Assembly (NCBI GenBank): GCA_016124195.1
Contig: WGOE01000012.1
Span: 124,001-188,000, forward strand
Direction: 5' to 3'
DNA length: 64,000 nucleotides
Source of the DNA: a bacterium
GTDB lineage: Bacteria > Pseudomonadota > Alphaproteobacteria > Rhodobacterales > Rhodobacteraceae
Under the pieces are notes generated by a model. It ran no database searches, was not told the DNA's origin, and was given only the letters and a program-made list of their open reading frames with translations. Of the stretch, positions 19,502-28,497 are shown piece by piece; the stretch's first letter is position 1, and every line of letters begins with the position of its first letter. The position numbers and the translations under genes were made by a program.

Positions 19502-19792
19502 ATGCCGATGCGCCCGACCTGTGTGGCCACCCAGATGGTGGAGGATGCCCGTGTCGTCGTGACCCGTTTCGATTTCAAACCGGGGGCGGAAACCGGCTGG
19601 CACCGGCATGATCACGACTATGTCATCACTGCGATCACCGATTGCCCGATGCTGATCGAAGAACCGGGCGGCGGGCAGCGCCGGGTCCTCGTCGCCGCCG
19701 GCACCGCCTATCGGCGCGACCGCGGTGTCGAGCACAATGTCGTAAACGACGGCGCTGTGGCGATGAGCTTTGTCGAGGTCGAACTGAAATAG
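19502..19792 (+). CDS. cupin-domain protein
   Basis: FDFKPGAETGWHRHDHDYVITAI ... VEHNVVNDGAVAMSFVEVELK; start 19502 or 19508. Confidence 0.75.
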   Translation: MPMRPTCVATQMVEDARVVVTRFDFKPGAETGWHRHDHDYVITAITDCPMLIEEPGGGQRRVLVAAGTAYRRDRGVEHNVVNDGAVAMSFVEVELK

Positions 19793-19813
19793 CCCGGCCG
19801 CCACGGCCCGGGT

Positions 19814-20272
19814 TCAGCCCAGAAGCGCCTCGATCCCGGCCACGACGAGCTTGTGATCCTCGATCTGCGGCAGGCCCGAGACGGTGGCCACGGCGACGAC
19901 GCCGGCCCCCTTGACGCGCAGGGGCACGGCGCCACCATGATCGGCATAGTCGGTTTCGGACAGGCCCTCGGTGGCCAGGCTGCGCCCGCTGGCCGCGTTC
20001 TTCATGCCGACCATCAGCGAGGCATGGCCGGTCAGCAGCGCCGTGTTCGACTTGCGCCGCGCCCAGTTGTCATTGTTGCCCGACGAGCCGGGCAGGGCCG
20101 CGTGAAAGAAGGTGCGGTTGGCGCTGCGGATGTTGATGACGACCGGCAGATTGCGCACCTGTGCGAGGTTGAGCAGGATCGAGCCCAGACGGCAGGCGAT
20201 GGTTTCGTCAAAGGCGGGCAGCAGCAGATGGGCCTCTTGCCCCTCGAGCTCGGACAGGGTGGGGGCGGTCAT
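19814..20272 (-). CDS. UPF0303 / HbpS-like domain protein
   Basis: RTFFHAALPGSSGNNDNWARRKSNTALLTGHASLMVGM; ADHGGAVPLRVKGAGVVAVATVSGLPQIEDH. Confidence 0.85.
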   Translation of the reverse strand: MTAPTLSELEGQEAHLLLPAFDETIACRLGSILLNLAQVRNLPVVINIRSANRTFFHAALPGSSGNNDNWARRKSNTALLTGHASLMVGMKNAASGRSLATEGLSETDYADHGGAVPLRVKGAGVVAVATVSGLPQIEDHKLVVAGIEALLG

Positions 20273-20489
20273 GCAGTCTTCCTTTCGGCGGGGCTTCGGA
20301 TGCGAGGGGCACCTTAGGGCAGGGGCGCGCGCGCTCCAAGGTGCAGGTTCGGCGGAGCAGGATTTTCGCATGCGGCTGTGGCGAAAAGCCCCGGTCAAGC
20401 GGCTCCCGCCCGCCCACCCCGCCGCTTGACGGGGGCTTGGGCGGAGTTGCGGCCGAAACCGTCGGGGGGCGCCGGCCTGCCGTGTGGCG

Positions 20490-21119
20490 TCAAAGGGCCC
20501 CGATGCCGCGCAGGATCATGGTCTTGACGCTGTCGGTCGCCCTTTGCCAATCGGCATCGGTCAGCGGGCCGCCGTTCAGCGTGGCAATCTGGTGGCCGAA
20601 GTCGGCGTAATGCTGGGTTGCGGCCCACAGCATGTAAAGCAGATGCTCGGGATCGACCGGCGCCATCTTGCCGGCGGCGATCCAGCCCTCGATCAGCCGG
20701 ACCCGGCCCGCCGTCCACTCGCGCAGGGTGGTTTCCAGATAATCCTGGATGACCGGGGCGCCGTGCATCACCTCATAGGCCCAGACCTTGGATCCGTCGG
20801 GATGGCGGCGCGAGATCTCCATCTTGGCCTCGATATAGGCGCCGATGCCTTCGACGGGGCCGGGCGCCTGATCCATGCTTTCCGCCGCCTGCAGCCAGAT
20901 TTCAAAAATGTCCTGCACGACGCGGCGATAAAGGTCCTCCTTGGTGGCGAAGTAGTAATGCAGGTTTGCCTTGGGCAGCCCGGCCATGTCGGCGATCAGT
21001 TGCATGGTGGCGCCGCCGAACCCCGCCTCGGCAAAGACCTTCTCGGCGGCCTGCAGGATCAGCGTTTCATTCTGCTGCCGGATTTCGGTGCGTCTGAGGG
21101 GGCGGGGGGCTTCGGTCAT
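20490..21119 (-). CDS. TetR family regulator, RutR-like (paralogue 2)
   Basis: NETLILQAAEKVFAEAGFGGATMQLIADMAGLPKANLHYYFATKEDLY; divergent to the carbamoylase gene. Confidence 0.9.
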   Translation of the reverse strand: MTEAPRPLRRTEIRQQNETLILQAAEKVFAEAGFGGATMQLIADMAGLPKANLHYYFATKEDLYRRVVQDIFEIWLQAAESMDQAPGPVEGIGAYIEAKMEISRRHPDGSKVWAYEVMHGAPVIQDYLETTLREWTAGRVRLIEGWIAAGKMAPVDPEHLLYMLWAATQHYADFGHQIATLNGGPLTDADWQRATDSVKTMILRGIGAL

Positions 21120-21151
21120 GGGGCGATTGGCGGCCTTGCTTCAGAATTTTC

Positions 21152-21167
21152 TTGACCGGTTGGTCAG
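21152..21167. promoter_or_regulatory. Putative RutR-like operator 1
   Basis: TTGACCGGTTGGTCAG compared with E. coli RutR consensus TTGACCAnnTGGTCAA. Confidence 0.6.
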
Positions 21168-21185
21168 CCTGTGATGCGCTTTGAC

Positions 21186-21201
21186 CTGACCATACGGTCA
21201 G
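21186..21201. promoter_or_regulatory. Putative RutR-like operator 2
   Basis: CTGACCATACGGTCAG, 6-bp inverted arms. Confidence 0.55.
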
Positions 21202-21256
21202 GAAAAGAGTCGCTGCAAGGGGCATCAAGACTCCGGCAGTTTTTGGGGAGACGATC

Positions 21257-22507
21257 ATGGCCGCACCCGGTGAGAACCTGCGCATCAATTCCGCACGCCT
21301 GTGGGACAGCCTGATGGAGATGGCCCGGATCGGCCCCGGCGTGGCGGGTGGCAACAACCGCCAGACCCTGACCGATGCCGACAGCCAGGGGCGCCACCTG
21401 TTCCAGGGCTGGTGCGAGGCGGCCGGAATGACGATGGGCGTCGACACCATGGGCAACATGTTCGCGACCCGTGCGGGCGAAGACCCTGAGGCTCTGCCGG
21501 TCTATATGGGCAGCCACCTCGACACCCAGCCAACCGGCGGCAAGTATGACGGCGTGCTTGGGGTCCTGGGCGCGCTGGAGGCGGTGCGCAGCATGAACGA
21601 TCTGGGCGTCCGGACGCGCCACCCCATCGTCGTGACCAACTGGACCAACGAAGAGGGCGCCCGCTTTGCGCCGGCGATGCTGGCCTCGGGCGTCTTTGCC
21701 GGCATCCATACCGAGGATTATGCCAAGGCGCGCAAGGATTTGGACGGCAAGGTCTTTGGCGAGGAACTGGCGCGGATCGGCTGGGTCGGCTCCGAACCGG
21801 TCGGCGCGCGCAGGATGAAGGCGATGTTCGAGTTGCATATCGAGCAGGGCCCGATCCTCGAGGCGGAGGGCAAGTCGATCGGGGTCGTCACCCACGGCCA
21901 GGGCCTGTGGTGGCTGGAAATCACGCTGACCGGCAAGGATGCCCATACCGGCTCGACGCCGATGAACATGCGCGTCAATGCAGGGCTTGGCATGGCGCGG
22001 ATCACCGAGCGCGTGCACCAGATCGCCATGAGCCATCAGCCGAATGCGGTGGGGGCGGTGGGGCAGGTCACGGTCTTTCCGAACTCGCGCAACGTGATCC
22101 CGGGCAAGGTGATTTTCACAGTCGACATCCGCAGCCCCGAACAGGCCAAGCTCGACCTGATGAAGGGCGAGGTGATCCGCGCCGCCCATGCCGTTGCCGC
22201 CGAACTGGGCCTGGGCTGTTCGATCGAGGAAGTCGGCCATTTCGACCCCGTGACCTTCGATCCGGGTCTCGTGAAGATCGTCCGGCAAAGTGCCGAAAAG
22301 CTTGGCTATTCCCACATGGACATCGTCTCTGGCGCCGGCCATGATGCCTGCTGGATCAACCGCGTGGCGCCCACGACGATGATCATGTGCCCCTGCGTCG
22401 GCGGCCTTTCGCACAACGAGGCCGAGGAGATCACGCCCGACTGGGCCGCCGCTGCGACCGACGTGTTGCTGCATGCGGTGCTTGAGGTGGCAGAGGTTGT
22501 CGGCTGA
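21257..22507 (+). CDS. Zn-dependent amidohydrolase (beta-ureidopropionase / N-carbamoyl amino acid hydrolase family)
   Basis: GSHLDTQPTGGKYDGVLGVLGALE, NWTNEEGARFAPAMLASGVF, ELHIEQGPILE, SGAGHDACW. Confidence 0.9.
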   Translation: MAAPGENLRINSARLWDSLMEMARIGPGVAGGNNRQTLTDADSQGRHLFQGWCEAAGMTMGVDTMGNMFATRAGEDPEALPVYMGSHLDTQPTGGKYDGVLGVLGALEAVRSMNDLGVRTRHPIVVTNWTNEEGARFAPAMLASGVFAGIHTEDYAKARKDLDGKVFGEELARIGWVGSEPVGARRMKAMFELHIEQGPILEAEGKSIGVVTHGQGLWWLEITLTGKDAHTGSTPMNMRVNAGLGMARITERVHQIAMSHQPNAVGAVGQVTVFPNSRNVIPGKVIFTVDIRSPEQAKLDLMKGEVIRAAHAVAAELGLGCSIEEVGHFDPVTFDPGLVKIVRQSAEKLGYSHMDIVSGAGHDACWINRVAPTTMIMCPCVGGLSHNEAEEITPDWAAAATDVLLHAVLEVAEVVG

Positions 22508-22578
22508 CGCCGGCCCCCGGGGCTCTGCCCCGGACCCCGGGGTATTTATGAACAAATGAAGATGCGAGGACTGCGATC

Positions 22579-24030
22579 ATGACCACCCTCATCAAGAACG
22601 GCACCATCGTCACCGCGGATCTGACCTACAAGGCCGATGTGCGCATCGAGGGCGGCGTGATCACCGAGATCGGGCCGAATCTCAAGGGCGGGACAGAACT
22701 GGACGCCACAGGCTGCTATGTCATGCCGGGCGGCATCGACCCGCATACCCATCTGGAGATGCCCTTCATGGGCACCTATTCCACCGACGACTTTGAAAGC
22801 GGCACGCGGGCGGCGCTGTCAGGCGGGACGACGATGGTGGTGGACTTCGTGCTGCCGGGGCAGGGACAGGGGCTGATGGATGCGGCAAGCATGTGGCACA
22901 ACAAATCGGGGCGGGCCTCTTGCGATTATTCCTACCACATGGCGGTGACATGGTGGGGGCAGAAGGTCTGGGAGGACATGGAGGCCAGCGTGAAGGCCGG
23001 CATGACCTCGTTCAAGCACTTCATGGCCTACAAGGGCGCCCTGATGGTCAACGACGATGAAATGTACCAATCTTTCAAACGGGTTGGCGATCTGGGCGGG
23101 CTGGCCATGGTCCATGCCGAGAACGGCGACGTGGTGGCGGAACTGACGGCGAAGCTCCTCGCCGAGGGGAATGTTGGCCCCGAGGCGCATGCCTATTCCC
23201 GCCCGCCGCAGGTCGAGGGCGAGGCCACCAACCGCGCCATCATGATCGCCGACATGGCGGGGGTGCCGCTATACGTCGTCCACACCTCGTGTGAGGAGGC
23301 GCATGAGGCGATCCGCCGGGCGCGGATGCAGGGCAAGCGCGTGTGGGGCGAGCCCTTGATCCAGCACCTGACGCTGGATGAGAGTGAGTATTTCCACCCC
23401 GATTGGGACCATGCCGCGCGCCGCGTGATGTCGCCGCCGTTCCGCGACAAGAAACATCAGGACAGTCTTTGGGCGGGGTTGCAGAGCGGGTCCCTGTCGG
23501 TGGTGGCGACCGACCACTGCGCCTTTACCACCGCGCAAAAGCGGTTCGGGATCGGCGATTTCTCCAAGATTCCCAATGGCACCGGGGGCTTGGAGGATCG
23601 GATGCCGATGCTGTGGACTCATGGGGTGGAGACCGGGCGGCTGACGCCGAACGAATTCGTGGCCGTGACCTCGACCAATATTGCCAAGATCCTGAACTGC
23701 TATCCCAGGAAGGGCGCGGTTCTGGTGGGGGCGGATGCCGATCTGGTGGTCTGGGACCCGGCGAAATCCAAGACGATCACGGCGAGCGCGCAGCAATCTT
23801 CCATTGATTACAACGTGTTCGAGGGCAAAGTTGTCAAGGGTCTGCCACGCTATACGCTGACGCGGGGGCATGTGGCGATCAATGATGGCAAGGTCGAGAC
23901 GCGGGAGGGGCATGGCCAGTTCGTGGCGCGCGAGGCGCGGCCGGCGGTCAACCGGGCGCTGAGCGCGTGGAAGGACCTGACCAACCCGCGCCCGGTGGTG
24001 CGGACCGGCGTTCCGGCGAGCGGGGTCTAG
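22579..24030 (+). CDS. dihydropyrimidinase
   Basis: GGIDPHTHLEMPFMGTYSTDDFESGTRAALSGGTTM; VVATDHCAF. Confidence 0.92.
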   Translation: MTTLIKNGTIVTADLTYKADVRIEGGVITEIGPNLKGGTELDATGCYVMPGGIDPHTHLEMPFMGTYSTDDFESGTRAALSGGTTMVVDFVLPGQGQGLMDAASMWHNKSGRASCDYSYHMAVTWWGQKVWEDMEASVKAGMTSFKHFMAYKGALMVNDDEMYQSFKRVGDLGGLAMVHAENGDVVAELTAKLLAEGNVGPEAHAYSRPPQVEGEATNRAIMIADMAGVPLYVVHTSCEEAHEAIRRARMQGKRVWGEPLIQHLTLDESEYFHPDWDHAARRVMSPPFRDKKHQDSLWAGLQSGSLSVVATDHCAFTTAQKRFGIGDFSKIPNGTGGLEDRMPMLWTHGVETGRLTPNEFVAVTSTNIAKILNCYPRKGAVLVGADADLVVWDPAKSKTITASAQQSSIDYNVFEGKVVKGLPRYTLTRGHVAINDGKVETREGHGQFVAREARPAVNRALSAWKDLTNPRPVVRTGVPASGV

Positions 24031-24434
24031 GGGGCGTCGTGCGGAATCGAATCCTCCAGCTCCGGCAGAAGGATCACGCTTTCCTGTTCGTGCGGGTCGG
24101 TGCGGGCGATGACGGCGACGGCATTGCCGGGGCCGGGGTTGAAGGGCAGGTGGGGCATGTCGGCGGGGATGTAAAGGATGTCTCCGGCCACGACTTCCAT
24201 CGTGTTTTCAAGAGCTTGTCCCCAGTGCATCACCGTGACGCCCTCCAGCATGTAGATCGCCGTCTCATGCGTTGCGTGCTTGTGCGCCTTGGCGCGGCCG
24301 CCGGGAGGAATGGTCAGAAGGTGCATGCAGATGGCATCGCTGCCCACGGTTTCCTTGGCGATGCCTTCGTTATAGGTGAAGCCCTGTTTGCCGGCATAAA
24401 GGCCGGTGGGGCGGAGTTTGCGGCATTCCTTCAT
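24027..24434 (-). CDS. cupin-domain protein
   Basis: IPPGGRAKAHKHATHETAIYMLEGVTVMHWG ... VAGDILYIPADMPHLPFN. Confidence 0.8.
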   Translation of the reverse strand: MKECRKLRPTGLYAGKQGFTYNEGIAKETVGSDAICMHLLTIPPGGRAKAHKHATHETAIYMLEGVTVMHWGQALENTMEVVAGDILYIPADMPHLPFNPGPGNAVAVIARTDPHEQESVILLPELEDSIPHDAP

Positions 24435-24481
24435 GGGATCTCTCCTTTGAGGCAGGGTTGCACGGAAATGGATAAGATTTG

Positions 24482-25273
24482 ATGAAAGACACGATGGCCC
24501 AAGCGGTGATCGAAGCCAAGGGCGTCAATCTGGTGTTCCAGACCGGCGACGGGCCGGTGCAGGCGTTGAAGGACGTGAACCTGAGGGTGGGCAAGGGCGA
24601 GTTCGTCAGCTTCATCGGGCCAAGTGGTTGCGGCAAAACGACTTTCCTGCGTGCCATCGCGGCCCTGGAACATCCGACCGGCGGCACGCTGACCGTCAAC
24701 GGCATGGCGCCGGACGAGGCGCGGCGGCAGCGCGCCTATGGCTATGTGTTTCAGGCGGCGGGGCTTTATCCCTGGCGGACGATTGCGAAAAACGTCTCGC
24801 TTCCGCTTGAAATCATGGGGTTTTCCAAGGACGAGCAGGCGGCGCGGGTCGAACGGGTGCTGGATCTGGTCGAGCTTTCGGGCTTTGGCCGCAAGTTTCC
24901 CTGGCAGTTGTCGGGCGGCATGCAGCAGCGCGCCTCGATCGCCCGCGCCTTGGCCTTTGACGCCGATATCCTTCTGATGGACGAACCCTTCGGCGCCCTG
25001 GACGAGATCGTGCGTGACCGGCTGAATGAAGAGGTTCTAAAGCTTTGGAATCGCACGGGAAAGACCATCGCTTTCGTCACGCATTCCATCCCCGAGGCGG
25101 TGTATCTTTCGACCAGGATCGTGGTGATGAGCCCGCGGCCGGGGCGGATCACCGATGTGATCGACAGCCCTCTGCCGCGCGAGCGGCCTCTGGACATACG
25201 CGACAGCCGGGAGTTCATCGAGATCGCGCATCGGGTGCGCGAGGGTCTGCGGGCGGGGCATTCCGATGAATAG
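24482..25273 (+). CDS. NitT/TauT-type ABC transporter ATP-binding protein
   Basis: GPSGCGKTTFLRA, LSGGMQQRASIARALAFDADILLMDEPFGALD. Confidence 0.92.
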   Translation: MKDTMAQAVIEAKGVNLVFQTGDGPVQALKDVNLRVGKGEFVSFIGPSGCGKTTFLRAIAALEHPTGGTLTVNGMAPDEARRQRAYGYVFQAAGLYPWRTIAKNVSLPLEIMGFSKDEQAARVERVLDLVELSGFGRKFPWQLSGGMQQRASIARALAFDADILLMDEPFGALDEIVRDRLNEEVLKLWNRTGKTIAFVTHSIPEAVYLSTRIVVMSPRPGRITDVIDSPLPRERPLDIRDSREFIEIAHRVREGLRAGHSDE

Positions 25274-25275
25274 GC

Positions 25276-25316
25276 CCGTCTTCTTTCCGTCTTCCTTCTG
25301 TCTTCCTTGCGTCTTT
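25276..25316 (-). repeat. 11-bp tandem repeat (YTTCYGTCTTC, reverse complement of GAAGACRGAAR)
   Basis: ccgtcttc tttccgtcttc cttctgtcttc cttgcgtcttt. Confidence 0.85.
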
Positions 25317-25378
25317 ACGCGCGTGAAGACAGATCGCGGATTTTGCAGCCAGCGCGGGCAGTTGGAAGGGGATCTTCA

Positions 25379-25714
25379 ATGAACCCGGTGGTGCTGGTCT
25401 ATCTGGTGGGCTCGACCCTGGTCTTCATGGCGGCCAATGCCACGCTCAAGACCTATGCGGCGAGCGGTGGCTTTGCGGTTCTGGCGGGCGCGCTGGCGCT
25501 GTTCTGTGTCGGCAATTTCCTGATGGTGCGGGTGATGCGCGAAAACGGGCTGGGTCTGGCCATCGCCCTGTCGCTGATCTTTCAGCTGATCGCCATCACG
25601 CTGATGGCTGTGGTGGTCTTTGGCGAAAGGCCCACGCCTTTGCAGATCGCCGGGCTGGTGCTGGGCGTGGTGGCGGTGTCGATGATCGTCTGGCCGCAGG
25701 GGGGTGCCACGTGA
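25379..25714 (+). CDS. small EamA/SMR-like membrane protein (111 aa)
   Basis: VLVYLVGSTLVFMAANATLKTYAASGG ... VVVFGERPTPLQIAGLVLGVVAVSMIVWP. Confidence 0.75.
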   Translation: MNPVVLVYLVGSTLVFMAANATLKTYAASGGFAVLAGALALFCVGNFLMVRVMRENGLGLAIALSLIFQLIAITLMAVVVFGERPTPLQIAGLVLGVVAVSMIVWPQGGAT

Positions 25715-26592
25715 GGGCGGGTCCGGTCCTGACGGTCCTGGCGCTGATTCTGGCGCTGTGGTACGCGGGCGCGGTCTGGCTCAACGCGACCTGGACCTAT
25801 GATCAGGCGGCGCGCAGTGGTGCCACGGTCAGCCTGGGCCAGCTTTTGACCGACACGATGCGGCAGGAGCGCCCGGTTCTGCCCGCGCCGCACCAGGTTG
25901 CGGCAGAGTTGTGGAAGGGGCTGACGGCCTATGCGGTCACCTCGAAGAAATCCTTGGTCTATCATGGCTATGTGACGCTGGTCTCGACCCTTTCGGGCTT
26001 TGTGCTGGGCACGGGTCTGGGCATTGTCATGGCGGTGGGGATCGTGCGCAGCCGCACGCTGGACCTTGGGCTGATGCCCTGGGCGGTGATCAGCCAGACG
26101 GTGCCGGTGGTGGCGATTGCGCCGATGATCGTGGTCTTGTCCAACTCGCTGGGTCTGGGCGATCATCTGGGCGTGTCCAATGCGCTGGTGTCCAAGACGG
26201 TGATCGCGGCTTACCTGAGCTATTTTCCGGTGCTGGTGGGCATGGTCAAGGGCCTGCGCAGCCCCGATCCGATGCAACTGGACCTGTTGAAGACCTGGAA
26301 CGCCTCGGAGTTGCAGGGCTTTGTCAAGCTGCGCCTGCCGTCGTCGGTGCCCTATCTTTTTACCTCGCTGAAGGTGGGGATCGCGGCGAGCCTTGTGGGC
26401 GCCATCGTGGGCGAATTGCCGACCGGGGCGATCGAGGGGCTGGGGGCGCGGATGCTGATCGGCAGCCAGTTCGGATCGCCGATCATCGTCTGGGCCGCGC
26501 TGTTTGCGGCGGCGATTCTGGCGGGGCTGCTGATCCTTCTGGTGCGCGGGGTGGAAAGCCTCGTGGTCGGGCGCATGGGGGTGCGGACGTGA
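25711..26592 (+). CDS. ABC transporter permease
   Basis: Multi-TM; LVSTLSGFVLGTGLGIVMAVGI; TWNASELQGFVKLRLPSSVPYLFTSLKVG. Confidence 0.88.
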   Translation: MRAGPVLTVLALILALWYAGAVWLNATWTYDQAARSGATVSLGQLLTDTMRQERPVLPAPHQVAAELWKGLTAYAVTSKKSLVYHGYVTLVSTLSGFVLGTGLGIVMAVGIVRSRTLDLGLMPWAVISQTVPVVAIAPMIVVLSNSLGLGDHLGVSNALVSKTVIAAYLSYFPVLVGMVKGLRSPDPMQLDLLKTWNASELQGFVKLRLPSSVPYLFTSLKVGIAASLVGAIVGELPTGAIEGLGARMLIGSQFGSPIIVWAALFAAAILAGLLILLVRGVESLVVGRMGVRT

Positions 26593-27434
26593 TCCTGGGG
26601 CTTGCCTTGGTTTTCTGGCTGCTGTGCTGGGGCGTCAATGCCAGCCTCGCACGGTCGAGCCGTGCCGGCTCCCGGGCGGTGCGGATGGTCATTCCGGCGC
26701 TGTTCGGGGTGGCGGTTCTGGTCCTGTGGCAGGGGCTGGTGACGCAGCTTGCGGTGCCCGAGGTCATCTTGCCGGCGCCGAGCCGCATCGCCGCGGCGAT
26801 TGGCGAGAATCCGGGGCTCCTTTGGGTCGATTTCGTCCAGACGATCCTGAAGGGCGCGCTGACGGGCTATGTGCTGGGCTGTGCCGCGGCGGTCGTGGTA
26901 GCGGTGCTGGTCGACCGGGTGCCGTTTCTGCGGGCGGGTCTTTTGCCGATCGGCAATTTCGTCGCGGCCCTGCCCATCGTGGGGATCGCACCCATCATGG
27001 TGATGTGGTTCGGGTTCGACTGGCAATCCAAGGCCGCGGTCGTCGTGGTGATGGTGTTCTTTCCGGTGCTGGTCAACATGGTGGCCGGGCTTTCGGCCTC
27101 GGACCGGATGCAGCGCGACCTGATGGCGACCTGGGGGGCAAGTTACTGGCAAAGCCTGTGGCGCCTGCGCCTGCCCGCCGCCATGCCGTTTTTGTTCAAC
27201 GGGCTGAAGATCGCCGCGACCCTGGCGCTGATTGGCGCTATCGTGGCGGAGAATTTCGGCTCGCCCACGCTCGGCATGGGGTTTCGGATCTCGACCGCGG
27301 TGGGCAAGCTCGCGCTGCCGCTGGTCTGGGCCGAGATTGCGGTGGCGGCGCTGGCGGGCTCGGTCTTTTATGGGTTGGTGGCGGCGGCAGAACGCGCCGT
27401 CACGTTCTGGCATCCCTCACAAAGGGGGAGGTAA
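26589..27434 (+). CDS. ABC transporter permease (GTG start)
   Basis: TWGASYWQSLWRLRLPAAMPFLFNGLKIAATLALIGAIVAE; overlaps the previous stop. Confidence 0.88.
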   Translation: MILGLALVFWLLCWGVNASLARSSRAGSRAVRMVIPALFGVAVLVLWQGLVTQLAVPEVILPAPSRIAAAIGENPGLLWVDFVQTILKGALTGYVLGCAAAVVVAVLVDRVPFLRAGLLPIGNFVAALPIVGIAPIMVMWFGFDWQSKAAVVVVMVFFPVLVNMVAGLSASDRMQRDLMATWGASYWQSLWRLRLPAAMPFLFNGLKIAATLALIGAIVAENFGSPTLGMGFRISTAVGKLALPLVWAEIAVAALAGSVFYGLVAAAERAVTFWHPSQRGR

Positions 27435-27441
27435 TATCAAC

Positions 27442-28434
27442 ATGGAGGTTCCTGTGAAGAAACTACTGATGACGGCGGCCGCGCTGGCCATGGCCACGGC
27501 GGCGCAGGCGAATGACACGGTCAAGCTGCAGCTGAAATGGGTCACGCAGGCCCAGTTCGCCGGCTATTACGTGGCCGCGGCCAAGGGCTATTACAAGGAC
27601 GAGGGGCTGGACGTCACGATCCTGCCCGGCGGCCCCGACATCGCGCCCGAGCAGGTCATCGCCGGCGGTGGCGCGGATGTGATCGTGGACTGGATGCCGG
27701 CCGCCCTGGCCGCGCGCGAAAAGGGCCTGCCGCTTGTCAACATCGCGCAGCCCTTCAAGCATTCGGGCCTGATGCTGACCTGCCTGAAGGAAAGCGGCGT
27801 GAAAACTCCGGCCGATTTCAAGGACAAGACGCTGGGCGTCTGGTTTTATGGCAACGAATATCCCTTCCTCGCCTGGATGAGCAAGCTTGGCCTCAAGACC
27901 GATGGCAGCCCGGGCGGGGTGACGGTGCTGAAGCAGGGCTTCAATGTCGATCCCCTGCTGCAAAAGCAGGCGGCCTGCATCTCGACCATGACTTACAACG
28001 AATATGGTCAGGTGCTGGAGGCCGGGGTCAAGCCAGAGGACCTGATCACCTTCAAATACGAGGACGAGGGTGTGGCGACGCTGGAGGACGGGCTTTACGT
28101 GCTGGAGCCCAACCTCAAGGACGCGGCTTTCGATGCCAAGATGGTGAAGTTCGTGCGCGCCTCGATGAAGGGCTGGAAGGACGCCGAGGCCCATCCCGAC
28201 GAGGCGGCCGGCATCGTGATGGAGGCCGACCAGACCGGCGCCCAGAACGAAGCGCATCAGAAGTTCATGATGGGCGAAGTGGCCAAGCTGACGGCGGGCT
28301 CGAACGGGGCGCTGGACGAGGCGGATTACACGCGCACCGTCAAGACCTTGCTGGCCGGCGGGTCCGATCCGGTGATCACCAAGGAGCCGCAGGGCGCCTG
28401 GACCCATCAGATCAGCGATCTGGCGCTGAAATGA
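27442..28434 (+). CDS. ABC transporter substrate-binding protein, NMT1/THI5-like
   Basis: LQLKWVTQAQFAGYYVAAAKGYYKDEGLDVTILPGG. Confidence 0.9.
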   Translation: MEVPVKKLLMTAAALAMATAAQANDTVKLQLKWVTQAQFAGYYVAAAKGYYKDEGLDVTILPGGPDIAPEQVIAGGGADVIVDWMPAALAAREKGLPLVNIAQPFKHSGLMLTCLKESGVKTPADFKDKTLGVWFYGNEYPFLAWMSKLGLKTDGSPGGVTVLKQGFNVDPLLQKQAACISTMTYNEYGQVLEAGVKPEDLITFKYEDEGVATLEDGLYVLEPNLKDAAFDAKMVKFVRASMKGWKDAEAHPDEAAGIVMEADQTGAQNEAHQKFMMGEVAKLTAGSNGALDEADYTRTVKTLLAGGSDPVITKEPQGAWTHQISDLALK

Positions 28435-28440
28435 GCTGCG

Positions 28441-28464
28441 GCCGGTGCGGCTGTCCGCACCGGC
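28441..28464. terminator. Perfect 10-bp stem hairpin after the substrate-binding protein gene
   Basis: GCCGGTGCGG-CTGT-CCGCACCGGC. Confidence 0.55.
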
Positions 28465-28497
28465 TTCATCTGCGCGAAACTTCCGGGTCCGGCTGCC

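Noticed and set aside
25911-26588. Upstream extension of the second permease ORF (25911..27434)
   Set aside because: Out-of-frame reading of the first permease; true start is GTG 26589 overlapping the upstream stop
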